From Armillaria gallica (taxonomy: Eukaryota; Basidiomycota; Agaricomycetes; Agaricales; Physalacriaceae), in NCBI GenBank assembly GCA_037576215.1, contig JBANDB010000004.1, positions 6,262,001 to 6,326,000 on the forward strand: a stretch of 64,000 nucleotides of DNA, written 5' to 3'. The notes under the pieces are model-generated. The model had not been told where the DNA came from and made no database searches. It was given only the letters and a program-made list of their open reading frames with translations. Below, piece by piece: positions 44,765 through 58,400 of this stretch; the first letter of the stretch is position 1, and each line of letters opens with the position of its first letter. A program made the position numbers and the translations under genes.

Positions 44765-47700
44765 CGTAGAAGTGAAGAGAAGGGGTGGCAGCTGATTGAC
44801 AGTGAACTGGAGTAAGAATGGGTGGGTGCTTGGGCTATTGACGATGCTAACTCGCAGACTTTATACGCGTTCGAGGCAGGCGTACCTAAAGAGGGTCGCA
44901 TAATGATTTGAAACGACTTCCGCTTCGACAGTGGCGCCCTACGCTCAGGGTATCATGGTATCTCGATTAGGATTTTGGCCAAGGGCTCTTTGACTACCGC
45001 CTTAAGCAACCGTGTCTTCTCAACAACCACGATCGCGTTTTCAAAATGAAATGGACGGGCTTCTTCAATTTGTCTCATCCATTTTCGGACTGATAAAGGA
45101 ATCTCAACCCTTCCAAAAGTCTGTTACGCACGTCAATTTACCCCAGTGCCCAGGCAAGACAGCAACCAACTCCGAGGGTCGGAGTCTATATACGGACAAA
45201 GGTAAAGTAGTGCCCAGAATCCGTCCCATAGGAAATCCCAGCATGGCCGTCGTATGGGTTTCAAGCTTTCTGTGTAATCGGCCATTATAGCATGATAATA
45301 GCACACGCAGCATGGTCACATCCATACGGAACTTGAAAGACCGGACCAGAATATTCTTTTGGATTAACGACTTGGAAGCCTTTCAAGTCGCGCCGGACGC
45401 GTTGAAAGAGTTTCTACCGCCAAGTGTCCGATCGTGAACGAGGGGGTACCTGTGATTGACGTTCGAAAAAGTCCCGCCCGCCCTCATAAGGTTTGTCAAT
45501 TTTTTTTCTGATTCTAAATGCCAATCTTTCCTTGTTGGCTAGGTGCCATACGCGGGTTATTAAATTGCACACGAGTCGACGATACCTTTGTCTTCGAATT
45601 TGCGTCGTCAGCCCTGACGCAACACTCGTCCCGGCCGTGTCAGGGAAAAACATACGGAACGTCCCAGGAAGGTGGTTGTGATGGGATCGGCACAAGGTCT
45701 GTATATGATTCCGGAAACGATTCACCCTCACGACGCCATGATGTTGCAAGCATGGCGTCCTTTTTCGGTATGTTTCTTGTGTAATTCCTCGTCCAAGTAA
45801 ACGCCTATCAGCGATTCCAGTTACCGCCAACAAGTGACGGCACGGTAGACGCGTGCAGTCAGCCCAATTCCTCCTCCCGGCGATCCATCATCAAACAAGC
45901 GCTCGTCGAGTCATCCAGAACCAAATAACCTAAAACCCCTCAAATTCCAATTTACGACGACTTTGATAATCTTGATGGAGACCGGGCTTCATTCTCCTCA
46001 CGCACGCGTCACCCGACTAAGGTGTCCTCGGAGAGTCCGTATTCAATGAAACATCTAAAGTACCGCGGCCAACGTTCTGAAGCGAGAATAGTGGTTGGGA
46101 CCAGCTGGGGGTAATGGTCCCGTAAGCCAAAGCTATGAATTTTAACTAGCACCCCAAAAGATTTCTCGTTAACTTGCCGTTTAAGGACCGACCTACTCGT
46201 GTGTGAGAGACCTATTTAGACAAGTCAGATTATAGAAGTACTCAAGGCAGGAGCGGGAAGGACTAGAACACAACAGTACAGATTCCCGTATACTGGCGTG
46301 CTCGAGACATTGGCCTTATCATAGATACTAGGACCAAGAAAAACTGGGCGCCAATCACGGCGAGTTCGCTTCTTACCGAATAGTCACGAAGAGAAGCATC
46401 CTCTGCGGACATAAGAGATCGACATGGATACAAAATTTCGGTAAAAAGCCGGCATTTGGGGGAGATCCTCATTTGGGATGGGGATTTCAGTTATGCAAAG
46501 GTTTCTGTATATAATGAAAGGATGAGTGGCAGGTGAGTGTAAGGTCGCATAGGTTGGGGCTAAGGGTTAGCATCAGCATTTGTCAATGTGAACTAAACTT
46601 ATCATTTCTACCTAGGTTAAAAACAAAACTGATTATTATACGTACTTAGTATCCGATCTTTCGACACGCCAAATGCATGAGTTACCGAACTTGATTGGTG
46701 GAACAATACGGATATCTCTTTATGTGTGGGAGAGTATAACGGGTAAATGAACTGTTGCCTTGCAGGGAGCCTTTATCGATTGGTGTCAGATAATCATACC
46801 CAGCGCGATGCGTCAGGTTGTCAGTGGTTTCCATGACCCGTCATAAACGAACGCGGGTCAGGGAAACGAGGCGACGATCAGCAGCGGATGTAACACCCGG
46901 AGTACCAAAAAAGTCATTGGCAGCTATGGACAAAAAGGCGGAAAAAGGTACTTGCGGCTGGCCGAAACGGTCACGAGCAAGGATGCGCCCTGTTGAGGGA
47001 TGGCATTGCTAGAGCCACGCTGGAGTTGCCACTCGCAAGCGATTATCGATGGACGTTCTGAACGGCGTGATGGAAGTCCAGGCGATTCGGGCCGGCGCTC
47101 TGTAATGTCTGCATCGGCGCGTCCCTGCTTCAGAAGAATCCATTAAACCTTGTGATAGACTTCGAGTTCGGATGCAGGGCGGGTGAGCCGAAATGTTGAA
47201 GGTCGTTGACACGTCTACGAATACGCCACCAAGGACTAATGGCTGCGCCATCATCTAGGGAGGCCCAGGTTCAGGTTGGTTGTATAATGGACCTGCAAAT
47301 GTCGGTTATGACATTTTCGTGCATCAAGGCGAAGGTAGAAGAAACAAGCCGGAATGACAGGGCGAATAAATCAATGGGTCTATAGAGCCTCAGGCCAGAG
47401 GGTTGGAGATGACAATGACCTGTCAAACGACTTCGGTGCATTGTCTCGAACCTGATGATCGGAAGGATGGTTCGTGCATGTACCCATAGTCCGACGAATT
47501 GCATATGCGACGGTTAATCATTATCTGAAAGTAGCAGGGAAGTCTTGAGTTTTAAGCACCCTGAAGGAGGGAAAAAATAGAGAACTTTCTGTCGAAGATA
47601 GAGGGTCTAGTTCCGAACCCGCACTGCATCGAACGGGTTAAATCCGGTTTGACTGGCCTCGCGGATGTGGAAGGGTGAAAGAAAACAGCAGACGTCGCGG

Positions 47701-48346
47701 ACAGCAGTGCTTGAGCTGAAGTCCTGCGCACTAAGTACCCTTTGACAGACGGAGTCTACCGGTCGCGATGAAATGAGAGGCGTTAGAGTTTACGCTGACA
47801 AAAGTCGACCAACAAAGGTCTCGGAATCAAAACATCAATCATTTTTGGTCCCTGCACGTGGGCGTGGCGGTGCTAAAGTATGTGTGGATTTGGCAACTGC
47901 CGCCTTTGCGCCTCGTGGTACTGTTCAGGTCGTTATCTACCTGGATTCTGGAGCTCACTAAGCGGTTCAATGTACCATGAGGCTTCTCGGGCATTCAAGG
48001 TAGTGTCGCAGCTGCTGGCTTGTGCTGTACCTGCTGCGGTTCCTTGGCTGAACTCCTGGCGCTTGTGCGCAGCATCCTTCCCTCACTTGCAATACGCGTG
48101 CAGCTCACTATCACAACTATTCTTTCGGTGACCTCGTACTGAAGCTCTCTTCGGCGGCAGGGGGCGCAGTACAATATCGCAGCACTACTGTATGACTCGT
48201 TTCTCAGCTCTATGGCATCCAAGAGCGTATGACCGTCTATAAAGGTATTTTGTGTTGTGAATCTCAACCTCAGAGAATTATCTCTACAAACATATCCAAG
48301 TGAGCTACGTTACAAACAGCGCTATACTTCTTCACCGCTCTCAATC
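44765..48346. other. 3.6 kb without a supported gene
   Basis: Short frames only, for example 45012-45290 (+). None gave a consistent exon chain or a recognised domain. Base composition is like that of neighbouring genes, so this is not obviously transposon relic. The last 100 bp before 48347 look like a 5' leader. Confidence 0.4.
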
Positions 48347-48610
48347 ATGACTTCCTACCCAACCGACGCAAACAACTCGTCGACCACCACGGTCTCATCT
48401 ACCCAGACCCTTGTCCCCGCGAAGGACTATGCGTCTGCATTCGCAGATCTCCAGTCTAAATATGGGTTTGGTGGGAACGCGCCCTCCCCCAACCCGGAGC
48501 CTAATACTCAGGACGCCAACAGAAAGGCGGCATTGAAGAGAGAGGACAAAGTTCTCACTGACGAGGCGGGCAATAACGGACTTGGAGGAAGTCAGTCGCA
48601 GCAGGAGTAG
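48347..48610 (+). CDS. Small hydrophilic protein, 87 aa
   Basis: Single-exon frame starting at ATG 48347; an upstream in-frame ATG at 48257 would extend it with unlikely sequence. The protein is Ser/Thr/Asn-rich with one folded-looking motif, KDYASAFADLQSKYGFGG, and a charged, Gln-rich tail. I recall small mushroom proteins with a similar SAF…LQ..YGFGG motif, but no function is known to me. There is no signal peptide or membrane segment, and it is probably soluble and largely disordered. Confidence 0.6.
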   Translation: MTSYPTDANNSSTTTVSSTQTLVPAKDYASAFADLQSKYGFGGNAPSPNPEPNTQDANRKAALKREDKVLTDEAGNNGLGGSQSQQE

Positions 48611-49905
48611 TGGTTATAGTTGAGAAAGGGCGGTCACGAGTTTGCAGAATGGGCTCTGGGAACGAGAACGGCAGTGGTCGCAACTAGAAGAACCTATGGC
48701 GTTTGATGGTAAACCGGATGTACTTGTATTCTGTGTACCTTGAATACGCGGCTTACAAGTCTGTAGCTGTCTTCAATCAAGGATTTATTTCATCCAGCAT
48801 GTGATTTGTGCCTGAGTACGCGCGCGCGGGCCGCCGCGGATGACGAATGCACCGACGCTGCTATGACGCGTTCCGATCATCATACGCAAGTCTGCCACCG
48901 TGTACGGGCTTCTGAGTATAAAAGGACGTCTTCCTTTGGTCAACCCCTTCATTGCTCCTTTCCTTCCTTCTTCCATCATCGCTATCGATCATCCTCCGCC
49001 TTTGCGTCATGCGAACTTTCCCACGGATGGCTAGTCGCATTCCGGAACGACGTATCAGGTCATGTACATTGACAACACAACGTCTCTTCCTGCGTTGGTA
49101 GACCGTTCGTGCCCTCTTCCTACCGATGTTATTCTTGGCCATCCTCCTTCATGATCTCCAACGTCTCTCTTGCACCCGCGAAGCAACGAAACCTAGTGAC
49201 TTGGCCTCCGCGGTACCACTGCGAAGTATGGTTCAAGGTTGCAAACTGAATGGACACTTTCTCAACTACAACGCCCTGGTTCGCCGTCAGTAATCTCTTT
49301 CTCTTCAACATAAAACCGTGGACCTCGTCAACCTGTCGCCAATTGGAAGAATGGGAATAACAGAGTATAATGTACTGAAAGTTTCTTGACAATTTAGGAA
49401 AAAGTTGAACAAATCGCACATCTCGGAAGACAAAAAGCAGAGCAGCTGACTGCAATTTGTGGACTTGATCCGAGTACACAACCATTACTTTCAAGTATAT
49501 CAGCGATGGAAAAGGGTCAAATCTTGTTTTGTTCAGAAACAATCAGAGTAAAAACGCTTTACGATTGACCAGTACGTTCCCAAAAACAATATAAATTGCT
49601 AAGTATACAACCCAGTTAGCGGCCACTTCTACCAGGTAACAAGGATCACTTAAGGTTCCAAGATCGGCCCAAGTCGGCGCCCCCACATTGGTATATTCGC
49701 GTGCCCTCGTCATAAATCACCTAGAAATACAGATCATACCCGCAGTGCATGCGATAGATGCGCTAGATGCCACAATCAGAACAGACGGATCGCCGGCCGA
49801 GTAGGGACCACAGGTGCCGCCGAAGCATTGATGATCTCAGCAGATGTCATCTCTTTGCCAGCTAGAAGATACGCAACACGGAGCTCCTGTGACAGCGCAG
49901 GTTCG
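48611..49905. other. 1.3 kb without a supported gene
   Basis: Frames on the minus strand (49542-49129, 49142-48861) have unusual composition and no recognisable motif. A TATAAAA box at 48917-48923 followed by a pyrimidine-rich stretch could mark a promoter on the plus strand, but I see no clear coding start after it. Confidence 0.35.
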
Positions 49906-50666
49906 TTAGATTCCAACCTTGAATAGAATGGAACGCACTTCAAAACTATGTTGCGAATAGGCGTTCTGGGCTGTCATGCTCACAAAAATCTCCCCATTGG
50001 CGTCCGGTAGGAGTGCATTTTGAATATGAGGCACTGTACTTTGAATAAGCGGCAGTGCACTTTGGATAGGGGGTAATCCTTGAATAGATAGTAGTGTACT
50101 TGGGATGGGCGGTAGGGTACTATGCATAGATGGGACGGTGCTCGTGGGGGATGCCGAGCTAAAAGAGAAGGCGGAAGCCATGGATGGAGGTAGTACTTTA
50201 TTCCCCTTTTCATACGCCTGACAACGCAATTCCTAATACGAAGGTAAATTGAACCCATGCAAACGTATCCTCCCCGACGTACCTCAGGGCTGTACCCAAC
50301 ATACCTCAGAGCCGCCACGATCGACTGGAAGTTTTCATCCGACACCCGTGTCTGTTCCCACACGTGGAAATCTGGTAACTCTGCCGGTTTTTGTTTCGGG
50401 AGGCGCTGAGGCTCGAAGAGCGGTGGGAGACCCAGGGTTGCGCGTTCGTGTGGTGTGGTGGGTATCTGGGGACAAGGCGCGGGTGGCTTGCCTGTTGTCG
50501 AGTATGCTTTTAGGTAATCGTCTATACGGACTTCCTAGGATCGTAATTGTGGTTAGGGAAGGGAAGGCGGGGTAGTAAGCAGAGTGGCTACCTCGAAACT
50601 CTTCCCTTGGGGACCATCTTGTATTGCCACCGCAATGCACATGTAAATGTCGGTGTCGGCATCCAT
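49906..50666 (-). CDS. Protein with nucleoporin-like S-x-E-E-(L/V)-R motifs, 217 aa
   Basis: Three exons (minus) 50666-50592, 50534-50283 and 50232-49906 with 57- and 50-nt GT..AG introns join in phase 0. A motif recurs: SFEEVRIDDYLKAYSTTG near the start, YSPEELRCQAYEKGNK in the middle and HSFEVRSIL near the end. The form (Y)S-(F/P)-E-E-(L/V)-R-x2-(D/A)-Y is seen in fungal Nup98-type nucleoporins and in some small mushroom proteins. A Ser/Pro/Thr-rich segment with PSMHS, PPIPS and PPIQS steps lies between motifs two and three. I infer a possible nuclear-pore or mRNA-export link, but no known domain confirms it. Confidence 0.65.
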
Positions 50667-52362
50667 TGCGGTGGTCGCGAAGGAGGTAGGTTGACCTGGT
50701 AATAATGAGGCCCGTTGTGACTTGTCGCTGGTGGGCGTTTAGGTGCAGAAAGGTTCGACCTGCCCTGAAGGTCACGTGATCCGGGAACATGCGGATGTTG
50801 ATTAAGTGAACGGTCCGATGTTCCGCTCCAAGACTACTCTAATATTAACCACCACCTTCTACTGATGCGATGATGTGAAGCACTGGACATGGTCTCGTCA
50901 TTTGTTGAACTCCGAGATTCCCTCTGCCTCTCCCGTCTCGTTGCGAGGGCCACTTACCACCGTCAATCCCGCGAGAGGTTGGAACCGAAAATAAGGTTTT
51001 ATTAAATAAATTCAAGTTCTCCCGCCAGGGTCTTCCTTGCCGTCATACATGGACTCTTCTGCTTTAGCTCATTACATTGAGTTGCAATGGTGGCGCAACC
51101 GGGCGAGCCGTCGCTAGCAGACTGCGCGTTGTCCTCCGCTATGTGACCTAGATGACGTTGTGCTGGACCCCAGAGAAGCCCTGGCTTCGTCAATGCTCTT
51201 GGCTTTTGCTTGGTTGTTGAGGTAAGGGATTAATTATCATTTGTCGATATTGATGTTGATTGGTGACAGCACTAATACTTCAGCTGCTGAACATCGGGAT
51301 TCTCGGACATATCGGTCCTTTGAAGCCTGCGTGCCGTTCTGTTTGCTGTTTTCTCACTGCGAGCTGCCCTGTGCTTGGCTTTGAATTGCCAGGGAAACAC
51401 CACACTGAAAGAGCTCGTGGCGTCGAGTCTGGGCTACCTACTTTGTGGGTCCGAGCAGGTCCAAAGTTCCGTGTGCTATCCTAACATGTCGCGAAGCGCG
51501 CGAGTGATTTGTTCTAACACTTCTTCCCTCGGACATGGTCACGAAAGTCGCTTGGCCATTAATTGTCATGTTCTCAGTTGAAGGGTGGAGATTGTCATGG
51601 ATACCACCGTAAGTCACTAAGCGCTCTTTACACTAGGAATGGCCACCTGACAGCTTCCTTCTGCAGACCGCAATGGGACTTTTTATACGAGCATAACATG
51701 CTCTTACTTTCCTCTCGGCCAATCCCCCTTTTGCGTTCCCTTTTCTTCATGTTTGTCTCCTCTGTCGATTTGTGCCGCAGCGCGCTTGATCGGGCCTCTG
51801 TTCATTTCCAGAGAATGGGGTGAGTTTGATATCAAGCGATTATCTCTTCTGATCATCGATATTCACACATAAAGTTAGTCGCGCCCACGTGCAAGTGATT
51901 AGGTGCTTTCATTGGTGGGAGTGGAAGATACAAGTCCCTCCACCTTTTCACCTACAGTCTTCTAGAGAGCTGCATATATGCGCGTTGTATGCTGCACGAC
52001 TGCAAGAGATTGCTATTTCACACCCGGTGACAGTCTTATATGGACAGGTTGCATTTCTTCTTATTACCAACTTATCACTCAGCATTGACTCAGCATTCCG
52101 TACTATATCCCGTATGTTCTTCCGAGTCGGAGTCATACTTTCTACCACTCTCTGTATTTATTCTGTCAAGAACTAACGTAGGCATTAATCCAGTAAATGA
52201 TATCCGACTGTACTTGTAAATTTTCGATGCTTGACCTTGAGCGAAGTAAGCCGGGACCCTAGGGTTAGGTTTCCAAATTAGGCAGTGTGCACGCGCCACC
52301 TGCTTACATATGCTTTTCATCTTATTTCTCGACTTGCACCTCGAATATTCTATTGACAGACA
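50667..52362. other. Upstream region of NST1, no gene seen
   Basis: About 1.7 kb between divergent genes. Scattered short frames lack coding character. The part next to 52363 is likely the NST1 promoter and leader, and may include a leader intron ending in ATTGACAG just before the ATG. Confidence 0.4.
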
Positions 52363-55301
52363 ATGGCGCCAGTAGGAAGGCAGCCCAGTCAAGTATCCAT
52401 TGGGAAAAAGCCTATGGCGTATCCTACGACTCAGCCGCAGGCGACGCAAGCGCCAGCGAAGAGCGCACGCGCCGCATCGAAAGCCCCGATTCCGCCGAAT
52501 GCCTACAACAATAATACGGCGACGAACGCCCATCACCACCCGTCGCCACCGCCGTCGAAGCGACCGCCAGCAACGACGGCGCCGAGTACCACGAAAGCCA
52601 ACAAAATCTGGAGCACGAGCAGTACGGAGGAGCGTGAACGGATCAAGGATTTCTGGCTCGGTCTTGGCGAGGAAGAGCGTCGGAATCTCGTCAAGATTGA
52701 AAAGGATACAGTGCTGAGAAAGATGAAGGAACAGCAGAAACACAGCTGTAGCTGTGCTGTCTGTGGTAGGAAGAGGTGAGTCCATCAAAGAAATATTTCT
52801 GTCTTTTATTTCTGTACTTAACTATTTACAGAAACGCCATCGAGGAAGAGCTGGAGGTGCTGTACGATGCATACTACGAGGAGCTCGAACAGTATGCTCA
52901 CCTGCAGCAGCGGTACGTTTCTTCGGGTGGCCCTCCGCCACCGGGACCAGGGCCTTTTCCCGGTTCAGTGGAGCTCGACAAGCACGGCGCCGTCATCAAC
53001 CACAGCCCGAAGAAGACGTCGGCGAAGCGGCCTCAGCCGGCGCAGCAACAGCAGCAACAGCGGAAATCGGGCGTAGTGGCGCCACCGCCAACCCCCAATC
53101 GTACCAAGCAGCGGCACAAGCACCCGAGCGAATTTGACGACGACGAAGAAGAAGAAGAAGGTGAGGAGGAGGAGGATGAAGAGGAGGATGAGTTCGATGT
53201 CATGGACGAGGAAGAAGGCGACGACGAGTACGAGGAGGAAGAGGAGGAGGAAGAGGTGCCTCCAGCCAAGGTAAAACCTCCGGCTCAGCCACAGCCTCCA
53301 CCAACCAAACCTGCTCGAGATGGTTTGTTCAGCCTTGGGAGCAGTTTGACCGTCACGGGCCCGGGGAATATCCTCACGGTTGCTGATGATCTGCTAAAGA
53401 ACGACGGGCAAAAGTTTCTCGAGATGATGGAGCAGCTAGCCGAGCGGCGGATGCAGCGAGAGGAAGAGGCTGCCGGCGATGTCGAGAGCGACAGCGAAGA
53501 TGATGATGAAGAAGAGGAAGACGATGAAGACGGCGAGGGCGATGAGGATGATGAAGACGACGAGGACGATGATGAGGAGGACGACGAAGAAGAGGAAGAG
53601 GTGCGATTGAGTTCGCTATATCTGACTGTGTGACCTTACTTGTTGCAGATTCTCACTGAAGAGCAGAAGATGGAGGAAGGCAAGCGTATGTTCTCTATCT
53701 TTGCGGCGCGAATGTTCGAGCAGCGGGTGCTCCAGGCATATCGAGAAAAGGTCGCACAGGAGAGACAATTGCAGCTACTCCGCGAGCTCGAGGATGAGGA
53801 CAAGTTGACGAAGGAGAAAGAGATGAAGAAACAGCGCGAGAAGGAAAAGAAAAAGGACAAGAAGCGGTGCGTGACTTGAACGTGTGGACGGTACCTGTTG
53901 ACCTTATAATATTGCAGACAGCAGAAACAGGCCAAAGAGTCGGAAAAGGCGCAGAAAGCGGCTTCGAAGGCTGCGGAAGAGGCGGAAGCCAAGGCTCGAC
54001 AGGTGCAACAGGAGAACGAACAGCGCAAAAAGCGAGAAGAGGATCGTTTGAAGAGAGAAACTGCTCGAAAGGCGCAAGACGAGGAAAGGGCGAAGAAGGA
54101 GGAGGAACGGAAAAAGAGGATTGCTGAGGAGCGTGAGCGAGATGAGAAGAAGAAGAAGGAAAAGGCAGAGAAGGAGAGACTAGAGCGTAAAGCTAGGGAA
54201 GAGAAAGAGAAAGCTGAACGAGAGAAGGCGAGAAAAGAAAAGGAAGAACGCGAGAAGGAAGAACGACTTGAGCGAGAGAAGAAGGCTGCGAAAGAGAAGG
54301 AAGAACGCGAGGCCAAGGAAAAGGAGACCAAGGAACGGGAAGCCAAAGAGAAAGAACGTTTGGTGGCATTGGCGGCGCAGCAACAGCAACAGCGCGTCAA
54401 GAATGCACGTGCCAGCGCCCCACCGACGTCGCCGCGGAACCCGTCGTCCTCGTCGTCGTCTGGCAATGGTCCCAGTCAATCCCGAGGTGGCGTCAACGGT
54501 GTCGCGTCCAAGAAGATCCTCAACAAACCATCTCTCGCCGCCATGCCTGTCGCCTCTTCCTCATCCTCGAGCTCGTCGTTGATGCCGCGAGCTCCCCGCC
54601 CAATCCTCGCTCAACCCATCCCTCCAGCGACACCCCAAATCCCGCAGATTCCGCCCTCCCAGACGCCCATCTACATCCCGCCGGCTGCGATGTCTCCCCG
54701 CGTCCCGGCATTTGTGCCACCCTTTGGCTTCACCGGACCGCCGCAACCGCTCCAGCCCTCTCCGATGCCGAGGAATTTTCCCCCTGGTGCTGCTCCGTTC
54801 GAGACTCACAACCACACCCACTACGTCCCGCCGCCTCCACGACCGCCCCCTCAGCCGATCGGGCCCCCGCCCAAGAGCCGGCGTACGTCGACGTCTGTGG
54901 ACCCTGGACCGATCACGCGGCCTGTGATCGCACCCATTGCTCGCCCCGACGGCGGGAGTGGCTCCGGATCCCCCAACAGACGTTCCCCGAGTCCCAAGGG
55001 CATCGTTCTGGGTTCTTCAGCGCTGGCTGCAGATGACGACGAGGTCGTTGGTGGAGGCGGAAGACGAGGAAGTGCTAATCCATCTTGGGGGACGAATGAG
55101 GGGCCGAGGACGCCTTGGGGTCCTCCGTTGCAGCCTGTGTCGATTCATCCGGCATATACTGGGAATCGTAACAATGCGCCTCCTTTAAGCGCTGGTGGGC
55201 TCTGGGCTGCGCCCTCACAGGAGTGGCATCCTGCTACAGCGTCGCCGGGCCAGGCTGGGTTCTTTGCAGCGAGCGCGTATAATGCGTCACCGCCTCATTA
55301 A
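52363..55301 (+). CDS. NST1: Stress response protein NST1-like, 927 aa
   Basis: Four exons (52363-52775, 52832-53600, 53649-53866, 53918-55301) join in phase. The start has a Pro/Ala-rich region, then [18 protein letters not shown] and a conserved cysteine segment, [30 protein letters not shown] and an [20 protein letters not shown] segment follow, interrupted by two long acidic runs. A 200-residue Lys/Glu/Arg coiled coil and a Pro/Ser-rich tail close the protein. This order is that of the fungal Nst1 family. In budding yeast Nst1 negatively affects salt tolerance and interacts with the splicing factor Msl1; its biochemical action is unclear. It converges with NEO1, with only 109 bp between the stop codons. 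Confidence 0.9.
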
Positions 55302-55410
55302 GCCGTGGTTTTTCTTTGCTTCATCAACTCTCACGCAATCATTTACTTTCTTAACTCACGTAGGCAGAAGAATACATTATCAATATCCAAATGGTGTGGT
55401 ATCTGTGTGA

Positions 55411-58400
55411 TCATAGTTTACTTGATGCCGCTGGAGCGACTCTACTCCGAATGAGTTTGATTATATACAGTGGTAGTGCGCTGATGGCGACGATGACGGC
55501 AACCTTCCATCCAAAACCCAGTGTAACGACGAATGAGAGATCTGTGGGTGGTCAGATGGCTGCCATAATCAGCGGATGAACGAGACCCACCAAAGTATTC
55601 AGGTAGAAAGGCAATGCTAATAATATAGAAGAACAGGGTAACAATTTCTGATACCACCATGTATAGGTGCCTGAAAATCGTCGTCACCAGGTCAGGGAAA
55701 GAAGGTCCCAAAAACGTAAGGGCCACTAACCATGTCGTGATTTCCAGCGCCACCATGATGAGTTCGTTAAGAATAAGCGCGGTGAAGGATATTGAGACGA
55801 TGTGAAGAAACTCGTTCTCGAACAGGACCAGGGACATGATCATTATCGCAGCACCTATTGGTCTTGTCAGTTCACACGGGAAATCCAGAAATAAGAACAC
55901 TCCGATCATGTTTCCGAAATCCGCATGTAGCCCGCAAAGCTAGGAGGACTACACGATGTGACTGAATTTCGGAATGCATTGATCGGAGCGCAATGAATGT
56001 CTGAATTCCCAGAGTGGTCGCTTGTCATACTCTTGGTGGGAATCTCTTACCTTGATATAGACTGATCATCAACCACTGGAAGAAGGTCTTGTACGATAAG
56101 GCCCGGCCCTAAGTCCTTGATGAGCGTTGTCCGGCAGAAGTGAGAGATAATGATCTACCTTGGTCAACTCCTTGTACAACTCTGGGTATAGCAGCGCAAC
56201 ATCCTCATCCACGTCGCGATCCAACACCAGCGAAAACACAGGAGCCATCGTGTAGACCGTCGCATACCCAACCAGCAACCACCCCTGGTAGAGCGCAATG
56301 GGAGCGAAATAGAAGATGGCCGAAAACACGGCCTGCATGATTGAGATGATCAACCCCCGGTGAATGACAAACTGTGCGAGCTTCGCTGAACGACGATAAG
56401 AATTCCTTCCGTGCCATAGCAGGAGCTTAGTCAGGTGGCTGAACTGTATAACGGAAAAGTCTGCCGCGAGAGAGGCTTGTTTGCCTTCTTTTCCGACGAT
56501 ACCGACTCCGACATCGGCAGCTTGGATCATGCTGACATCGTTACCACCGTCACCTATACAGCACACGCGCTTCCTCGTATGTTTCCTGATGAGACGTGCC
56601 ACATCTGCTTTCTGGGTCGGCGAACAACGGCAGGCGACAACTGCAGATAGTTTGGTCGCGATTTCGATGAACTCGTTCTTGAAGAGATTGAGGCACAACT
56701 ATTTGCGTGATATCAGCAAAAGCAAAGCCAAAACTTCGATGAACATACCTGCAATGATTCTCCGTCAATGACCAGACAGCAATCCAATTTCGACTGTAGG
56801 AATTCCAGCTGATCTCGAACTTCATCTGAAGTCTTCACTGGAAAGCCCGTTTAGTACCAGAGTAATCCGAAAGGAAAGCAAACCTACACTTGGCAACCTC
56901 GTGAATATATTGATTTCGAGCAACCAGCTTCGTCGAGATAGCTATACATCTTGCGGTTTCGATTTTGTCTCCCGTCAACATCCAGATCTTGATTCCCGCG
57001 TTCCTGAGAAGTTCTAACGTCGACTTGACATCGTCCTGGAGCTTATCCTCGACGCCAGTCAGCCCCAGGAGCTCAAGATCATGTTCCAGGTACTCCGATA
57101 CCACTGCGGCCATAGCCTCGTTCCGTCCTTCCAGCTGAACGCTGGCATCGTGGTGCCGCTGCTTGAACTCGCTATATGATTGACCGCTCAACCGTTTCCT
57201 CGCCATCACCAGCGTACGCAAACCCTCGCGAGCCATATTGGCCGTCTCTTCCTCTAACCAATCATTCCGTTGGACGATCTTAGCCATCACGACATCAGCG
57301 CCCTTCTGGAGGAATGTGATCTCCCCTGTCTGGACGTCTTGAACAACGATACCCATGCGCTTTGATTCAGAGGTGAAAGGGAATATGTCGAGCACTGCGA
57401 AGACGATCCTCGATCCGGTAGGCGTCTGCAGTTCGATCTTGGTACGGTCTCTGAACACCAAGGTGAGACCGATCGACTGTGTCCATTGCACGATGGCGAC
57501 TTCGTCGGGAGAGGAAGCCTGATAAGTGACTGAACCATCATCATTAGTAACCGGGGTGACCTGAATAAGTGAATGATAAAAAATGCAATCTGGGAGGAAA
57601 TGTGACACTTTACATTATGGCACAGAGCCAGACTGAGGACGACATCGCGCACTCGTGATGACATGTCCCTGCGTCCACGCGTGGCTAGTTGGGCCCCTGT
57701 GGGCATCGTGCCCTGTCGTGCGTGTGCTACAAAAGAGTGTTAGACTGGAGAAACTGACTGTTTTATAGTAGGTTACATTGATCAGCACCAAAAGCAACGG
57801 CAAGTTGATGAGCGACTTCGTCCATGGAATCAAAGCCATACGACATGGTTCCCATATGGAGCTTCTTCATTTCCATCTCTAAGTGCAGCGTAAGACATTA
57901 TCAACCAGCAATGAAACTTTCGCACCATTCTGTGTCAGTGTACCAGTCTTGTCGCTCAATAGATACTCGATCCTCCCAAGCTCCTCAGGTAACGTGCTAG
58001 TCCGTACTATCGTGTTCGGGATCTTGGAATCATTCATTATTTGGTGCGCGTATACAGTTTTGCCCATGTCTAGATTGACACGCAAACTAGAAGTAATTTT
58101 AGATCATGACATAACACGCGTTGCGGGAAACATACCTGATGGGAATGATAGACGAGAAGAGAATCAAGAAACGGAAGATATAGATGTACCAAGAGCCCCT
58201 GAATCCGTTGAGTGCGACCAGAACTAAGGACATGGCGAATGTTACGGCACAAAGAATCTGACAAGGCATATATGAGGATACCGCCTTGCTTCAAAACATC
58301 AGTACAAACCTTAGCCAGTTTATTGACTTCCAGGTCCAGCAAGCCGACCTTCGTCTCCGGGTGGCTGGTGTTCATGACGGCCCGTGTTTCGGCACCAGTG

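Noticed and set aside
52090..54479. Long minus-strand frames opposite NST1 (Arg- or Ser-rich)
   Set aside because: They are complements of the acidic and Lys/Glu-rich low-complexity tracts of NST1, a known source of false frames.
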